Assembly (NCBI GenBank): GCA_964473105.1
Contig: CAYYNQ010000088.1
Location: 1 to 62,587, forward strand
Source: CAYYNQ01 sp964473105
Lineage (GTDB): Bacteria; Sumerlaeota; Sumerlaeia; MVZB01
Length of the DNA stretch: 62,587 nt
Reading direction: 5' to 3'
The position numbers and the translations under genes are program-made. The stretch's first letter is position 1, and every line of letters begins with the position of its first letter. The notes under the pieces were generated by a model. It saw only the letters and a list, made by a program, of their open reading frames with translations. It did not search any database and was not told the origin of the DNA. Positions 9,199 through 19,100 of this stretch are shown in pieces.

Positions 9199-10584
9199 TC
9201 AGACAGCCCTTCTTCCCGTTGCAATCTCCCTGAGCCTCCATGCCTCGTCCATCCTGTAAACCTCGACACCCTGCGGGACCAGGGTGTCAAAAGCCCGGTC
9301 ATGGCCTGGGTTGTTGCAGATCATGAAAAACATGACACGGTATCCCGTCCGCCGGATCCTGAACAGGGCCCGTTCCGTTACCTCATCAAACCGCCCGGTC
9401 AACCAGACCAAAACATCTTCCCGTGCGATATAAGGCAGCTCGTCAAATACCAATTCCTCGATCCTCAGGCCGTTGCTCAATGTGATCCTTCCCAGGTTTT
9501 CCCGGATCAGGTGAAACTGGTCGTGACCGCGACATGCACGTATTGAGAGGGGCTCGAGTCGTTCGTCGTGATTTTTCCGCCGTGCACCCGTCATGGCCAT
9601 CCTGAACGAATCCGATACGACTGCCTGATTCAGGGAGATCCCCGGCATCCCGAACGGATCCCTACCGTTGCTGAACAACCCGACGTTCCATCCACCCTGA
9701 GTAAGGTAATGGGCGAGTGAGGTGCAGATTTCAACCGCCTGTTCATCCGGCGGAATCGGCTTGTCCCGGGAAAGGGATCTTCCCCACACATCCTCGTGGA
9801 AATCGAGCATCAATGTCGCCCCAGCCTCGGCGATCGGTTCACAGACACGACTTACCAGTTCCCCCGTATGGGCTGAGGATTTCCAGTGGATGTATTTCAG
9901 TGGGTCACCCCGACGGTATTTCCGAACACCCCGGATGCGCGTTGGATCATCGAAGATACTGCGGTGCATGGTCTCTTCGCCCAGCCGACAGCCACCTGAA
10001 ATATCCACCGGGTCAATGATATCATAGGTCGGCAGAACGGTTACGTGCGAGCGGGCATGATCAACCCTGCAGCGCCTGAACAAACCGAATACATCACCGC
10101 TCTCAAGCAGGACCGGACCGAGCTGGAAACACCCGCGATGCGGGAGACGAATGTCATAATTCAGGTGAAAACTCCGCCGGGGCGGAAGAAACAGCAGCCG
10201 CCGATGTATCCCATTGACCGATGTATTCTCCGGTAACGATTCCTCGACATACAGCCAGAGAATCGGCCAGGGTGCGGGATTCCGGATCTCCAGCGTGACT
10301 TGGATCGAACCGCCAGCCTCAACCGACTCACGATCCAGTGTTCGACTGCATGCCAGTGGACGTAGCCAGACACCCATCATGAGTCGGGAAAGAGCAAAAA
10401 CCGAGAACAGGGCGTAAAAACAGATTGTCAGCAGCCCGGCACGCAACCAGAATAACAGAACGAGCACGCCCACCGGCAACAGGACCCAGCATACCAGGTC
10501 ATACAGCAACGTCCGCATTCGGCCCGGCTCCAGATAAATGTGTGCCGGCACACCATATGAGCCCTGATTTGACTCGCCATTCAT
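9199..10584 (-). CDS. DUF58 domain-containing membrane-anchored protein
   Basis: 461 residues. Two membrane helices (about 29-46 and 48-66) are followed by an extracytoplasmic or cytoplasmic beta-rich region and the DUF58 core, with the diagnostic KYRRGDPLKYIHWKSSAHTG at about 222-241. The remainder resembles a von Willebrand A-type fold, as in other DUF58 proteins. These proteins accompany MoxR ATPases, and the pair is thought to assemble or mature enzyme complexes or envelope components. It sits between MoxR and the DUF4129 gene, about 60 bases after MoxR. Confidence 0.9.
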   Translation of the reverse strand: MNGESNQGSYGVPAHIYLEPGRMRTLLYDLVCWVLLPVGVLVLLFWLRAGLLTICFYALFSVFALSRLMMGVWLRPLACSRTLDRESVEAGGSIQVTLEIRNPAPWPILWLYVEESLPENTSVNGIHRRLLFLPPRRSFHLNYDIRLPHRGCFQLGPVLLESGDVFGLFRRCRVDHARSHVTVLPTYDIIDPVDISGGCRLGEETMHRSIFDDPTRIRGVRKYRRGDPLKYIHWKSSAHTGELVSRVCEPIAEAGATLMLDFHEDVWGRSLSRDKPIPPDEQAVEICTSLAHYLTQGGWNVGLFSNGRDPFGMPGISLNQAVVSDSFRMAMTGARRKNHDERLEPLSIRACRGHDQFHLIRENLGRITLSNGLRIEELVFDELPYIAREDVLVWLTGRFDEVTERALFRIRRTGYRVMFFMICNNPGHDRAFDTLVPQGVEVYRMDEAWRLREIATGRRAV

Positions 10585-10645
10585 ATTCTCAAAATCTTTT
10601 CATGATCGTAATCAGCGGGAAGGTGAGCAGGTAAAACATTCGGGA

Positions 10646-11782
10646 TTATTCCTCCGAATTTTCATTCCTCCCACCTACCGGTGGAAGATCTATCCGCGAG
10701 AACCACTGGCCCGAGTTATTCTCGATTTCCCCGGGCTCCTGAACTTGCGGTTTCGGTTTTTCCTTCTCGGTTACCGGGACCGGAAAGGAATCCCCAGGAC
10801 CAGCCCCGGGTAATTCATCCTCCCGGGGAGAGGGAGTCAGCATGACCCCCGACGGCACATCCAGTTCGTCCAGAATCTCATAGATCACACCAACCGCGGT
10901 CTTTTTACGCAGACGATGTTCTGGCTTCAGGATCAGCCGGTGACCGATGACCGGCACGGCCAAGGCCTTCACATCATCTGCAGAGACATACTCACGACCA
11001 TTGAGGGCCGCCAGTGCCTGCGAGGTACGGTAGAGCGCGATGGACGCCCGCGGGCTCGCACCCAGCCCCAGTTGCAGGTTGCTGCGCGTCTTGCGAACAA
11101 TCCTCAGGATATAATTCCTGATCTCCGGGTGCACGAACACGCTACCCGCAGCCTCACGCATCTGCATGACAACCTTGTCGTTGACGACCGGTTGCAGATT
11201 CTCGAGCGGATGCGTCCCATGCAGCCGGTCGAGCATCTCACTCTCCTGGTCAAAGTTCGGGTAACCCAGCGAAAGCTTGACCAGAAACCGGTCAAGCTGT
11301 GCCTCTGGCAGCGGGAAGGTCCCCTCCTGCTCGACTGGATTCTGTGTGGCAAGCACGATGAACGGGTCGGCCAAGTGATGGGTCATGCCGTCCACGGTAA
11401 TCTGTTTTTCCTCCATCGCCTCGCGCAACGCCGCCTGGGTACGCGGCGTTGCACGGTTGATCTCATCCGCTAGCAGGACATGCGTGAATATCGGGCCTTT
11501 CAGAAACTCGAATTCCAGTCTCTTCTGGTTGAATACAGAAACACCGGTGACATCGGTCGGCAACAGGTCGGGCGTGCATTGCACCCGCTTGAAACTGCAA
11601 CCGAATGTGGCGGCAAGGCTGCGTGCCAGCATGGTCTTGGCCACGCCCGGCACGTCCTCGAGCAGCACATGCCCCCCCGCGAAAACAGCCGCCATGGCGG
11701 TCATCACCTCGGGCCGTTTCCCGATAATGACCTTCTCGACATTTTCGATAATCCGCCGGCTGATATCCTGAAAGCCTGTCAT
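10646..11782 (-). CDS. MoxR-family AAA+ ATPase
   Basis: A 378-residue MoxR-type AAA+ chaperone ATPase. Walker A is EDVPGVAKT (42-50), Walker B LLADEINR (103-110), and the sensor region ATQNPVEQEGTFPLPEAQLDR fragment follows. A Pro/Glu-rich C-terminal tail of about 75 residues extends beyond the usual lid domain. First gene of the operon with DUF58 and DUF4129 partners; the substrate of the module is unknown. Confidence 0.93.
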   Translation of the reverse strand: MTGFQDISRRIIENVEKVIIGKRPEVMTAMAAVFAGGHVLLEDVPGVAKTMLARSLAATFGCSFKRVQCTPDLLPTDVTGVSVFNQKRLEFEFLKGPIFTHVLLADEINRATPRTQAALREAMEEKQITVDGMTHHLADPFIVLATQNPVEQEGTFPLPEAQLDRFLVKLSLGYPNFDQESEMLDRLHGTHPLENLQPVVNDKVVMQMREAAGSVFVHPEIRNYILRIVRKTRSNLQLGLGASPRASIALYRTSQALAALNGREYVSADDVKALAVPVIGHRLILKPEHRLRKKTAVGVIYEILDELDVPSGVMLTPSPREDELPGAGPGDSFPVPVTEKEKPKPQVQEPGEIENNSGQWFSRIDLPPVGGRNENSEE

Positions 11783-11987
11783 GACAACTCCTGTCCGGCA
11801 AGGGCCCGCTTCTCGATTCTACATGTTCCCGGCCATGTAATGTCGAGATTAATCTTGTCCTGGACGGGGAAAGTGGGGGGACATGCCCAGAACTACCCCT
11901 GACAGAGATATACAATTGGCATTCAAGACCCGAACCCCATATAATCCGTCATCCTGATCTGCAGGTCATCTTCGGGAGGTGAACCCC

Positions 11988-13037
11988 ATGACACTTTCAC
12001 CCGTTTTCAGGTCCGAGAGGGCCGTGGAAGTCCTTGCAAAAGAGGGTATCTGGGAGCAATTCGAGCCGGCCATGGTTCGGCAGGCCGCAGCGGTCAACAT
12101 GATTCATGACGACCTGCCCAATGTCATCGGGGAGGATTTCATCGGGCCGGAAGGCACCGCTGATCCAGGGCTTGGGTTCCTGCAGGATTATTTTTTCCTG
12201 ACCCTGTTCAACTCGCTGTTCGAGTCGCTGGGCGTGATCGAGGAACGACTCCCGATTTATGCGGAACTGGACTTCTGTATCATGGGCACGATTACCGCTG
12301 CAGACAACCTGTTTGACGACCAAGACAAGAGCCTGCTGCCGCTCAAATCCTCGGCCGGAAGGCGTTACCGCTCGATCCTGCAGTTGATGAGTTTCGAGCG
12401 CCTGATCCGCAGGGTGGGAGACCGGGCCATCTCCCGAAACCAGTTCTCGGCCGGGGCATACAGCCTCGTACAGTTGCAGTTGATGAACAACATGGCCGGT
12501 ATCGGGAAACTCGAGGGCTCCGAGGAGGGTGGCGTAAATGAGATTCCCAACCCTGAAACCATGCTCGACCGGGTTCACCGCGTACGCGGGGGCGAACTGT
12601 TCGGCCTGGCATTTGCAGCGCCCCTGATTTTGGAGGAAGGCACCGTCCGGGAGCGGATGCTTCAGGCCGATCCAGCGGTCCGTCGGCTCGGGACAGCGTT
12701 CCAAATCGTTGACGACCTGACCGATTTTGAGTTCGACATCGGCCGCCGCAGCCACAACCTTCTTGTTTCACGAATCCACCACGAAGGTCGTCCCGATGAG
12801 AAGAAAAAGCTGGACAGCCTGCTCAGCGCCGGCGGTGTTGATGAGAAAGACCTGGTCGAGAATCTGTTTGCCAATTCAGCACGCTGGGTGCTGGACGTGG
12901 CGCGGGACGAGGCCCGTTCGGCATTTGAGTCGCTGTCCGCGCTGGGTTACTGGTTCCCGCCGAGATTGGCCGATGAAGTTGTACATGCGATCGTCGGCCT
13001 GGACGGTGTCGCCCGTATGGAGTCCCTGTCGAAATAA
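11988..13037 (+). CDS. Class I isoprenoid (polyprenyl) synthase-like protein
   Basis: 349 residues with the all-alpha isoprenoid synthase signature. An aspartate-rich motif, DNLFDDQD (106-113), stands where the first Mg-binding motif is expected, and QIVDDLTDFEFD (239-250) is the second. A further IHDDLP at 39-44 resembles the first motif of farnesyl diphosphate synthases but lies too near the N-terminus. The ATG at 11988 follows GGGAGG with 8 bases spacing; an upstream GTG at 11979 overlaps that ribosome-binding site. Predicted role: condensing or cyclising prenyl diphosphates in the cytoplasm. Product and chain length are unknown. Isolated between two minus-strand operons. Confidence 0.72.
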   Translation: MTLSPVFRSERAVEVLAKEGIWEQFEPAMVRQAAAVNMIHDDLPNVIGEDFIGPEGTADPGLGFLQDYFFLTLFNSLFESLGVIEERLPIYAELDFCIMGTITAADNLFDDQDKSLLPLKSSAGRRYRSILQLMSFERLIRRVGDRAISRNQFSAGAYSLVQLQLMNNMAGIGKLEGSEEGGVNEIPNPETMLDRVHRVRGGELFGLAFAAPLILEEGTVRERMLQADPAVRRLGTAFQIVDDLTDFEFDIGRRSHNLLVSRIHHEGRPDEKKKLDSLLSAGGVDEKDLVENLFANSARWVLDVARDEARSAFESLSALGYWFPPRLADEVVHAIVGLDGVARMESLSK

Positions 13038-13134
13038 CTTCCACAAGCTAGGCGGCGTTCGAGCCACGGCCCGGTTCCCGCCAGATTCAGCCACATGAAC
13101 CGCCACGCTGATCACGATTCGCAATGAAGTATGT

Positions 13135-13824
13135 TCAGGGCAGAAGAAAAATCCCCGAACGGCCCGGACCGTGGACCCCAACTGTCAGGGTCTTCTCGAT
13201 GTCTGCAGTCTTGCTCGGCCCGGTTATCCAAGTGAAGTAGGATTCGAAACCCGCATCACCACCCGCCCATTCGGCTGAAGACATGATCCCCTCGAAGAAA
13301 TCCTCGAGGCTGCCAGTCAGCCGGTCCTTCAATACCAGCGCCAGATGAATGCCGGGTACCAGCGAAATCGACCGAGGTCTGAACGGCCTTGCACACTGTA
13401 CAACCGTCCCGGTCTCGGCGATCGCCGCATCAGCAAATGTGATTCCGAGCCCGACTTCTGCCAGGTCGCCCGGTTTTGCCGAGCCGTCCACTGTCTCGAC
13501 TGCCAGCCCGATCGACCCGGTAATCTCATGGATCGAAAAACCAGTGTCCGACCACGCCGGGTCGCTGTCGATGACGACACGCTTCACCCCGAGCCCGCCG
13601 ATCCAGTCCCGGATTGTCGCGGCGGGATCTGCAACGGAGACAAGATCCAAAGCCTCGCTGCCGACAGCTGTGGCCTCGCGGCAGAATCTTGAACGCAGGT
13701 CATCATCTGCCCCCGGTGCTGACGAAGGACGCGGCGGCATCTCCCCGGCGAATAACTGATCCGCCGATCCACCTGCACGGCTCCTCAATAAACCCATCAA
13801 CCTGTCACGATAATTCCCGGCCAT
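13135..13824 (-). CDS. lutC: LutC-type LUD-domain protein
   Basis: 229-residue LUD (lactate utilisation) domain protein, last gene of the MFS-lutABC operon. LutC forms a complex with LutA and LutB that oxidises L-lactate to pyruvate. The AIAETGT segment and the following IHLALVLKDR match the LUD core; the N-terminal ~60 residues are variable as in the family. It begins about 48 bases after lutB. Confidence 0.88.
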   Translation of the reverse strand: MAGNYRDRLMGLLRSRAGGSADQLFAGEMPPRPSSAPGADDDLRSRFCREATAVGSEALDLVSVADPAATIRDWIGGLGVKRVVIDSDPAWSDTGFSIHEITGSIGLAVETVDGSAKPGDLAEVGLGITFADAAIAETGTVVQCARPFRPRSISLVPGIHLALVLKDRLTGSLEDFFEGIMSSAEWAGGDAGFESYFTWITGPSKTADIEKTLTVGVHGPGRSGIFLLP

Positions 13825-13872
13825 TATCCATGCCTTTTCAAAATATCACCAAAACACAAGTTCTCATGTCCT

Positions 13873-15291
13873 TCACAACTGATTTCCCCGACCATGGTCC
13901 ATCCACCAGTCACGGAAAGCGGGTGCACCCGCCAGTGGCAGTTCACGGCTCCGACTCCACTTCCCCAGTGGACCAACCGGCAGTTTAACCAGTCTCATCC
14001 GCACCGCCACACGATACAGCGGCCGACCGGGAGCCATCAACACGCGCCACAACCGCGGGGAACTCGCCAACCACGCAAAAATCTTCATGGACAACCGCTC
14101 ATGGAACCGGGCGCCGCCACTTTCAACCGAACGCGCACGCAGGTCAAGCAGCATGTCGTGGATCGGGATCTTGACCGGGCAGACCTCGGAACATCGTCCG
14201 CACAGGCTTGACGCCTGCGGCAACTGCCCGGCCTTCTCGATCCCGACAAAATGCGGCGTGATCACCGACCCGATCGGCCCGGGATAGACCCAGCCATAGG
14301 CATGTCCACCGACGCTGCCGTAGACCGGGCAGAAATTCAGGCAGGCCGCACAGCGGATACATTTCAACGCATCACGTGATGCGGGATCGACCCAAACCCC
14401 CGAGCGACCGGCATCGAGAAAAACCACGTGCAGTTCCTCAGGACCATCACCCTCACCAGCCGTACGTGCGGCACTGATAAACGAGGTGTAGCATGTAACG
14501 TGTTGTCCGGTCGCACTACGGACCAGCAACCGCAGCATTGTGGCGAGATCGGTCATCCGCGGGACAAGCTTCTCGATCCCCAACAGCGCGATGTGGACCT
14601 TCGGGATCGTGGTCGCCATGCGGATGTTACCCTCATTCTCAAGCAGCACGATGGTTCCGGTCTCCGCGACAGCGAAATTGCCGCCCGAGATCCCGATATC
14701 GGAGTTGAGAAACGCTTCGCGCAGCGTGCGCCGTGCAACATCGGTCATCTCGGGGATATCCGCATCAGGCGATGATCCGAGATGCTTGTGAAAAAGCTCG
14801 GCAACCTCCTCGCGCGACTTGTGGATGGCCGGGGCAAGCAGGTGGGAAGGGGTCTCACCTGCCAGCTGGATGATGTATTCACCCAGGTCCCCCTCGAGGA
14901 CGCCCAATCCTGCGTCCTCGAGATAGGCATTCAACCCGATCTCCTCACTGACCATCGACTTGGCCTTGATCACCCGGCTGCCCTTATGGGATCGGATGAT
15001 CGAAAGGATCGTGTCACGTGCATCAGCGCCAGTTTCGCAATAATGGACCTGTCCCCCCCGCGACCTGACCTGTTTTTCGAAGGTCTCAAGCGCCACGGGC
15101 AGGTTGTCCACGGCCCGTTTCTTGATCTCGTGCCCGTGATTACGCATGTCCTCCCAGTCGGGCATCGAGTCAATCGCATCCACCCGGGCTGACTCGAAAC
15201 TGACGACTGCCCGCGAGAGTGCCGTACGCAGAGAATCGTTGTTGAGCGCCTGGCGTGCGAGACGGTGGAACTGATCGGTTACCGGCTTCAT
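13873..15291 (-). CDS. lutB: Lactate utilisation iron-sulfur protein LutB
   Basis: 472-residue iron-sulfur subunit of the LutABC complex. An N-terminal LUD domain (SGGNFAVAETGTIVLLENEG fragment near 202-221) is followed by ferredoxin-like cysteines: C311, C314, C317 and C321 in one set and C364, C367 and C371 in the second. The C-terminal tail carries the usual conserved helical segment. The start overlaps the lutA stop by 4 bases (ATGA), showing translational coupling. Confidence 0.93.
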   Translation of the reverse strand: MKPVTDQFHRLARQALNNDSLRTALSRAVVSFESARVDAIDSMPDWEDMRNHGHEIKKRAVDNLPVALETFEKQVRSRGGQVHYCETGADARDTILSIIRSHKGSRVIKAKSMVSEEIGLNAYLEDAGLGVLEGDLGEYIIQLAGETPSHLLAPAIHKSREEVAELFHKHLGSSPDADIPEMTDVARRTLREAFLNSDIGISGGNFAVAETGTIVLLENEGNIRMATTIPKVHIALLGIEKLVPRMTDLATMLRLLVRSATGQHVTCYTSFISAARTAGEGDGPEELHVVFLDAGRSGVWVDPASRDALKCIRCAACLNFCPVYGSVGGHAYGWVYPGPIGSVITPHFVGIEKAGQLPQASSLCGRCSEVCPVKIPIHDMLLDLRARSVESGGARFHERLSMKIFAWLASSPRLWRVLMAPGRPLYRVAVRMRLVKLPVGPLGKWSRSRELPLAGAPAFRDWWMDHGRGNQL

Positions 15292-16061
15292 GACGCCGAA
15301 CTTCCATCGGGCTTATTTGCATCCGTATCAAGCGCATCGGCAAGGACCTCGGCCAGGTGACGGGTCTGCACCCTAGATCCGCGGTTTCTGAGACCACCGT
15401 CCATGTGCATCAGGCAGCTGCAATCGGTCGCGACAAGATTGTCGGCCCCGGAATTCTCGACACAATCAAGCTTGCGTTCCAGCATCCTGGACGAGACCTC
15501 GTCGAACTTGACCGAGAATAATCCGCCGAAGCCGCAGCATTCATCGCATTTCTCGAGTTCGCGGAACTCCGCCCCGTCAAGCGAGCCGAGCAATTTGCGC
15601 GGTCCCTCGCGAACACCCAGTGCCCGCAGCGAGTGACAGCAGTCATGCCAGGTAAGGGAGGCACTAATTCGGCCGGGAAACTCGGTCACACCGAGGACAT
15701 CGGTCAGGTATTGCGAAAATTCCCAGGTACGATGACCCAAGTCATGAAAACGGGCCCTGAGTTTTTCGTCATCGTTGAAAAGTTCGGGATAATATTCCCT
15801 GACCATGGCAACACATGAACCGGACGGGCTGATGACGGCCTCGCTGTCCTCAAAGACGCTGAGGAAATGCAGGGCGACTTGGCGCGCCTCACCCCGAAAC
15901 CCGGCATTGAACGCGGGTTGTCCGCAACAGGTCTGGTCCCCGGGGAATTCAGGCTCGATGCCATAATGCCGAAGCACCCTGACCATGGACTGTCCGACGC
16001 CTGGAAAAAGAAAATCCACCAGACAAGTGATGAATATCCTGGTATTTCCCTGATTGCTCAA
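15288..16061 (-). CDS. lutA: Lactate utilisation protein LutA
   Basis: 257-residue cysteine-rich CCG-domain protein. Two repeats carry TCCGQP (44-49) with HDCCH (139-143), and DECCGFGG (173-180). In LutABC and GlpC/HdrB proteins these domains bind iron-sulfur clusters. It starts about 20 bases after the MFS gene and overlaps lutB by 4 bases. Confidence 0.93.
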   Translation of the reverse strand: MSNQGNTRIFITCLVDFLFPGVGQSMVRVLRHYGIEPEFPGDQTCCGQPAFNAGFRGEARQVALHFLSVFEDSEAVISPSGSCVAMVREYYPELFNDDEKLRARFHDLGHRTWEFSQYLTDVLGVTEFPGRISASLTWHDCCHSLRALGVREGPRKLLGSLDGAEFRELEKCDECCGFGGLFSVKFDEVSSRMLERKLDCVENSGADNLVATDCSCLMHMDGGLRNRGSRVQTRHLAEVLADALDTDANKPDGSSAS

Positions 16062-16080
16062 TCTGTACTCCCGGACTCGG

Positions 16081-17670
16081 TCATGGTCCCGAGTCTGCCT
16101 TCAGGGCAGGATCTTCATCCAGATGAATCGGTCGATAGCCCCCCCGCGACCGGAAGTAGAGATAAATCAGCCCAAACACGATAAATGTGATCGCCGGGAA
16201 CACCACAGAGAAGGCCAGGACCCCGCGTCCGGCCTGGTTCTGGATTGCCGTGTACTTCTCCATTGCATCAACCCTGACCTCAGGCGGCTGTTCATCCATC
16301 CAATCGTTGAAACGCTGGGGAAGGATCGCCGTATAGGAGAAACCCAGAAAATCCTTATCGTCCTCCGATGCGACCGCGGCAACCGGTATCTGCTCGCGGA
16401 CACCAGCATGCTCCGTCTTGTCAAATGCAACGCCCAGTATCTGCCCGCCAATGATGCCGATCGAGAGCACGCCCACGGCCGAAACGGTATTCAGCGTGAA
16501 GGCACCACCCCGTGGGAAACGTTCGGTCACGAAACCGATGGCGCACGGCCATGTGTAAGTCTGGCCTAGGGCATACAGCACGAACGCGACAAAGACAACG
16601 GCGCCATCCGCCACGGAAAGCCAATACAGTCCCGAGGCACAGAACAGACCGCTGAAGCAAAGCACAAAGGGCGGGGTGAAATGCCTCAGGATCCCGCCGG
16701 CACAGGAGCGGAAGATGAGCATGATGCTCGCCGAAAAGACCAGCGAGAAGGCCGGATCGATGCTGAAACCCTCCAGCACCGGTGTCATCAGCTTCTTGAT
16801 CCACTGGTCGGTACCGACCTCCGCGGTCGCGAGCGGAACCATCAGCAGGCACATCAGGAAGAATAACGGCCTCCCAAATGACTTCGTGAAAAACCCGAAC
16901 ATGACGCCGACGAAGATGCCCGCTACAATACTGATCCAGAACCAGTTGGCCGGAAGCACGAATTCACTCAACTGCGCGGTCTGGTTGCCGATTTCATAGA
17001 TGAGCATGAAGGCCGCCATGGTCGACCCAAGAAAGCCAACCTCGCGCAACATATCGGTGTAGGACACGCCAGCCCGGACACGTTCATCCACCGGGAACTT
17101 GCAGGGGACATACATGATGGCATATGGAATGGCGGGCAGCAGGACCCAGAGTGAATGGATTTTCCAGGACAGGCCGCCATCCCCGGCCAAGAAGTCGGCC
17201 AGCAAGATGATCAGCGTGGCAAAGACCAGTCCGGCCGGCCAAGCGGCGTGGAGGATGGTCAACATCTTGGTCTTTTGACGTGGATAAACCGCCACACAAG
17301 CCGGATTGATGACAGCCTCGACGATGCCATGCCCCAATCCGGCGGCAAGTGCAGAAAAGTAAAGTGTCCCGTAACTGTCGGACATTGCGGTGCCGACGCC
17401 TGAAATCACCTGCAGAACAAACGCGACATACATCGGGACTTTGTATCCAGTGCGGTCGATAACGAGGCTGAAAAGAATCATCGTGATCGCGAGCGGCCAG
17501 AATGTGGCGCCAAAAATCTGGGCAACCTGCAGGTTGGTCAGTTCAAGTTCCGCCTGATATTCACCCATCTTTGCGACCCGGAAGGCAAAACCGAACCCGG
17601 CAGCCATCAGGGCCAGATAACTGGCCCAGAAGAGAAGTCCTTTTTCCTTCTTGTTTAGTTCAGTGCTCAT
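16081..17670 (-). CDS. MFS transporter, first gene of the lut operon
   Basis: A 529-residue major facilitator with about 12 predicted helices and a long loop near residues 405-460 before the last helix. The first-half signature loop VIDRTGYK fits the MFS A-motif region. It lies 20 bases upstream of lutA on the same strand, so uptake of L-lactate or another 2-hydroxyacid is the likely role. Lactate permeases of the LutP/LldP family are not present. The ATG at 17670 follows AAAGGTGG at about 11 bases; a GTG at 17685 is possible. Confidence 0.85.
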   Translation of the reverse strand: MSTELNKKEKGLLFWASYLALMAAGFGFAFRVAKMGEYQAELELTNLQVAQIFGATFWPLAITMILFSLVIDRTGYKVPMYVAFVLQVISGVGTAMSDSYGTLYFSALAAGLGHGIVEAVINPACVAVYPRQKTKMLTILHAAWPAGLVFATLIILLADFLAGDGGLSWKIHSLWVLLPAIPYAIMYVPCKFPVDERVRAGVSYTDMLREVGFLGSTMAAFMLIYEIGNQTAQLSEFVLPANWFWISIVAGIFVGVMFGFFTKSFGRPLFFLMCLLMVPLATAEVGTDQWIKKLMTPVLEGFSIDPAFSLVFSASIMLIFRSCAGGILRHFTPPFVLCFSGLFCASGLYWLSVADGAVVFVAFVLYALGQTYTWPCAIGFVTERFPRGGAFTLNTVSAVGVLSIGIIGGQILGVAFDKTEHAGVREQIPVAAVASEDDKDFLGFSYTAILPQRFNDWMDEQPPEVRVDAMEKYTAIQNQAGRGVLAFSVVFPAITFIVFGLIYLYFRSRGGYRPIHLDEDPALKADSGP

Positions 17671-17975
17671 TCTCTGGCTGTCCACCTTTCAACAGGCTTG
17701 CAAGAGGGCCGGACGGGGAACGAAGTCACCATTCCTCCGGAAGAGAAAGCGGTTCTCTAGGCCCTCGAGAATCCAGAAACGCATTATAGGCGGTTATTCC
17801 TGAAAGTTCAGGTCAAATTTCGCCCTGCAGATTCAGGCCAAAAGGCAGCTCACCCGGGCCACGAGTCCATGCCGGGCAATGTCACAAGGGTGTTCGTGAA
17901 CAAGGGAACCCATTCTGATGGGAATATGCATGTCCATCACGATAATCCGGTCAATGGGACTAAAAGGCTTTTTCA

Positions 17976-19100
17976 TCAATCGGGCCGCCGGGTTACATCG
18001 ACCCAGCGTTGTTCGACATGCGAACATTTGCAGGCATGAATCACCTGTTGCGCGGCCATTCCGTCGGCAAGATGCGGTAGGTGGGGCGATGATCCATGCT
18101 GCATATCCCCATTGCGAACGGCTGACACAAAATCATTGATCAGAAGGTTCCAGGTATGCTGACCGGACAGGATTCCCGCGGGCTGCTTATTCGATTCAAC
18201 AACTTCCACCAGGACAGGATCGCTGTCCCGTGTGTTTTGCCGATGAACACGCAACTCGTTACCCAAGGTCACTGAGTCCTCATGATTCACACCATGACGC
18301 AGCGTGACCCAATCATTATCCAGGATCAGTGTCCCCTCCTCGCCACAGATGGTGATACGCCGACCCGGTTCCCCGGGGGTAAGGCTGAAGCAAAAAGTCC
18401 CCCACGCCCCGTCGGAAAATTCCGCCATGACCGCAGCATAACTCTCGGAAGAACAGGTGGCGGGACCTGCCGATATCCCCGTGTGCTGTGTTCCCGACCG
18501 AAGCGTACACACTACACGGTTGAACTTCCAGCCGGCAAGAAAGCAGGCTCGATCGAACTCGTGACTCCCCATTTCCGTCAACAACCCCCTCCCTGCAGTC
18601 AAAGGTTTTATCCCGGAAGTGAAATGGATTCGCCATTCTGTCTGGATATCGAGTGGCCTCCCGATCTGGCCTTCGCGGATGGCTTCCCACATCGTCTGGC
18701 AGGCCTGGGAGTATCGCCAGTTAAGGCTGACGGCGGTCACGGTGTTGGCCTGTTGAGACGCGTCTGTCATGTCACCTGCTTCCTGAAGATTCAGTGCGAG
18801 TGGCTTCTCAACCAGAACATGAAGCTGTCTTTCAAGGGCGTAAACGAGAGGTTGCTGTCGGACGACAGGATCTGTCGTGATACTGATGATGTCGACCCCG
18901 GACTTCTCGATCAAATCACGCCAGTCATCGAAGATCTCCGTATCTGGAGCATCGAGATTCGAGGCGAGATCTTCGGCCCGGGAGCGCGTACGATTCCAAA
19001 GCGCCGTGACACTCACGTCAGGAATACGTGAATAAGCACTGGCATGGCACCGGCCGGCCCGGCCTGTTCCAATGATTCCGACCCGCAGGGTCTTGGCCAT
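17976..19100 (-). CDS. Gfo/Idh/MocA-family NAD(P)-dependent oxidoreductase
   Basis: 374 residues. The Rossmann motif GIIGTGRAGRCHA (8-20) and EKPLAL (98-103) are standard for the family, followed by the alpha/beta C-terminal domain (RRITICGEEGTLILDNDWV near 245-265). Members oxidise sugars, inositols and similar polyols. It stands alone on the minus strand, so the substrate cannot be inferred from neighbours. Confidence 0.9.
   Translation of the reverse strand: MAKTLRVGIIGTGRAGRCHASAYSRIPDVSVTALWNRTRSRAEDLASNLDAPDTEIFDDWRDLIEKSGVDIISITTDPVVRQQPLVYALERQLHVLVEKPLALNLQEAGDMTDASQQANTVTAVSLNWRYSQACQTMWEAIREGQIGRPLDIQTEWRIHFTSGIKPLTAGRGLLTEMGSHEFDRACFLAGWKFNRVVCTLRSGTQHTGISAGPATCSSESYAAVMAEFSDGAWGTFCFSLTPGEPGRRITICGEEGTLILDNDWVTLRHGVNHEDSVTLGNELRVHRQNTRDSDPVLVEVVESNKQPAGILSGQHTWNLLINDFVSAVRNGDMQHGSSPHLPHLADGMAAQQVIHACKCSHVEQRWVDVTRRPD

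Noticed and set aside
8247..9233. Plus-strand ORF of 328 codons
   Set aside because: It lies opposite the DUF4129 membrane protein and has the same antisense-type composition; no recognisable domain or ribosome-binding site.
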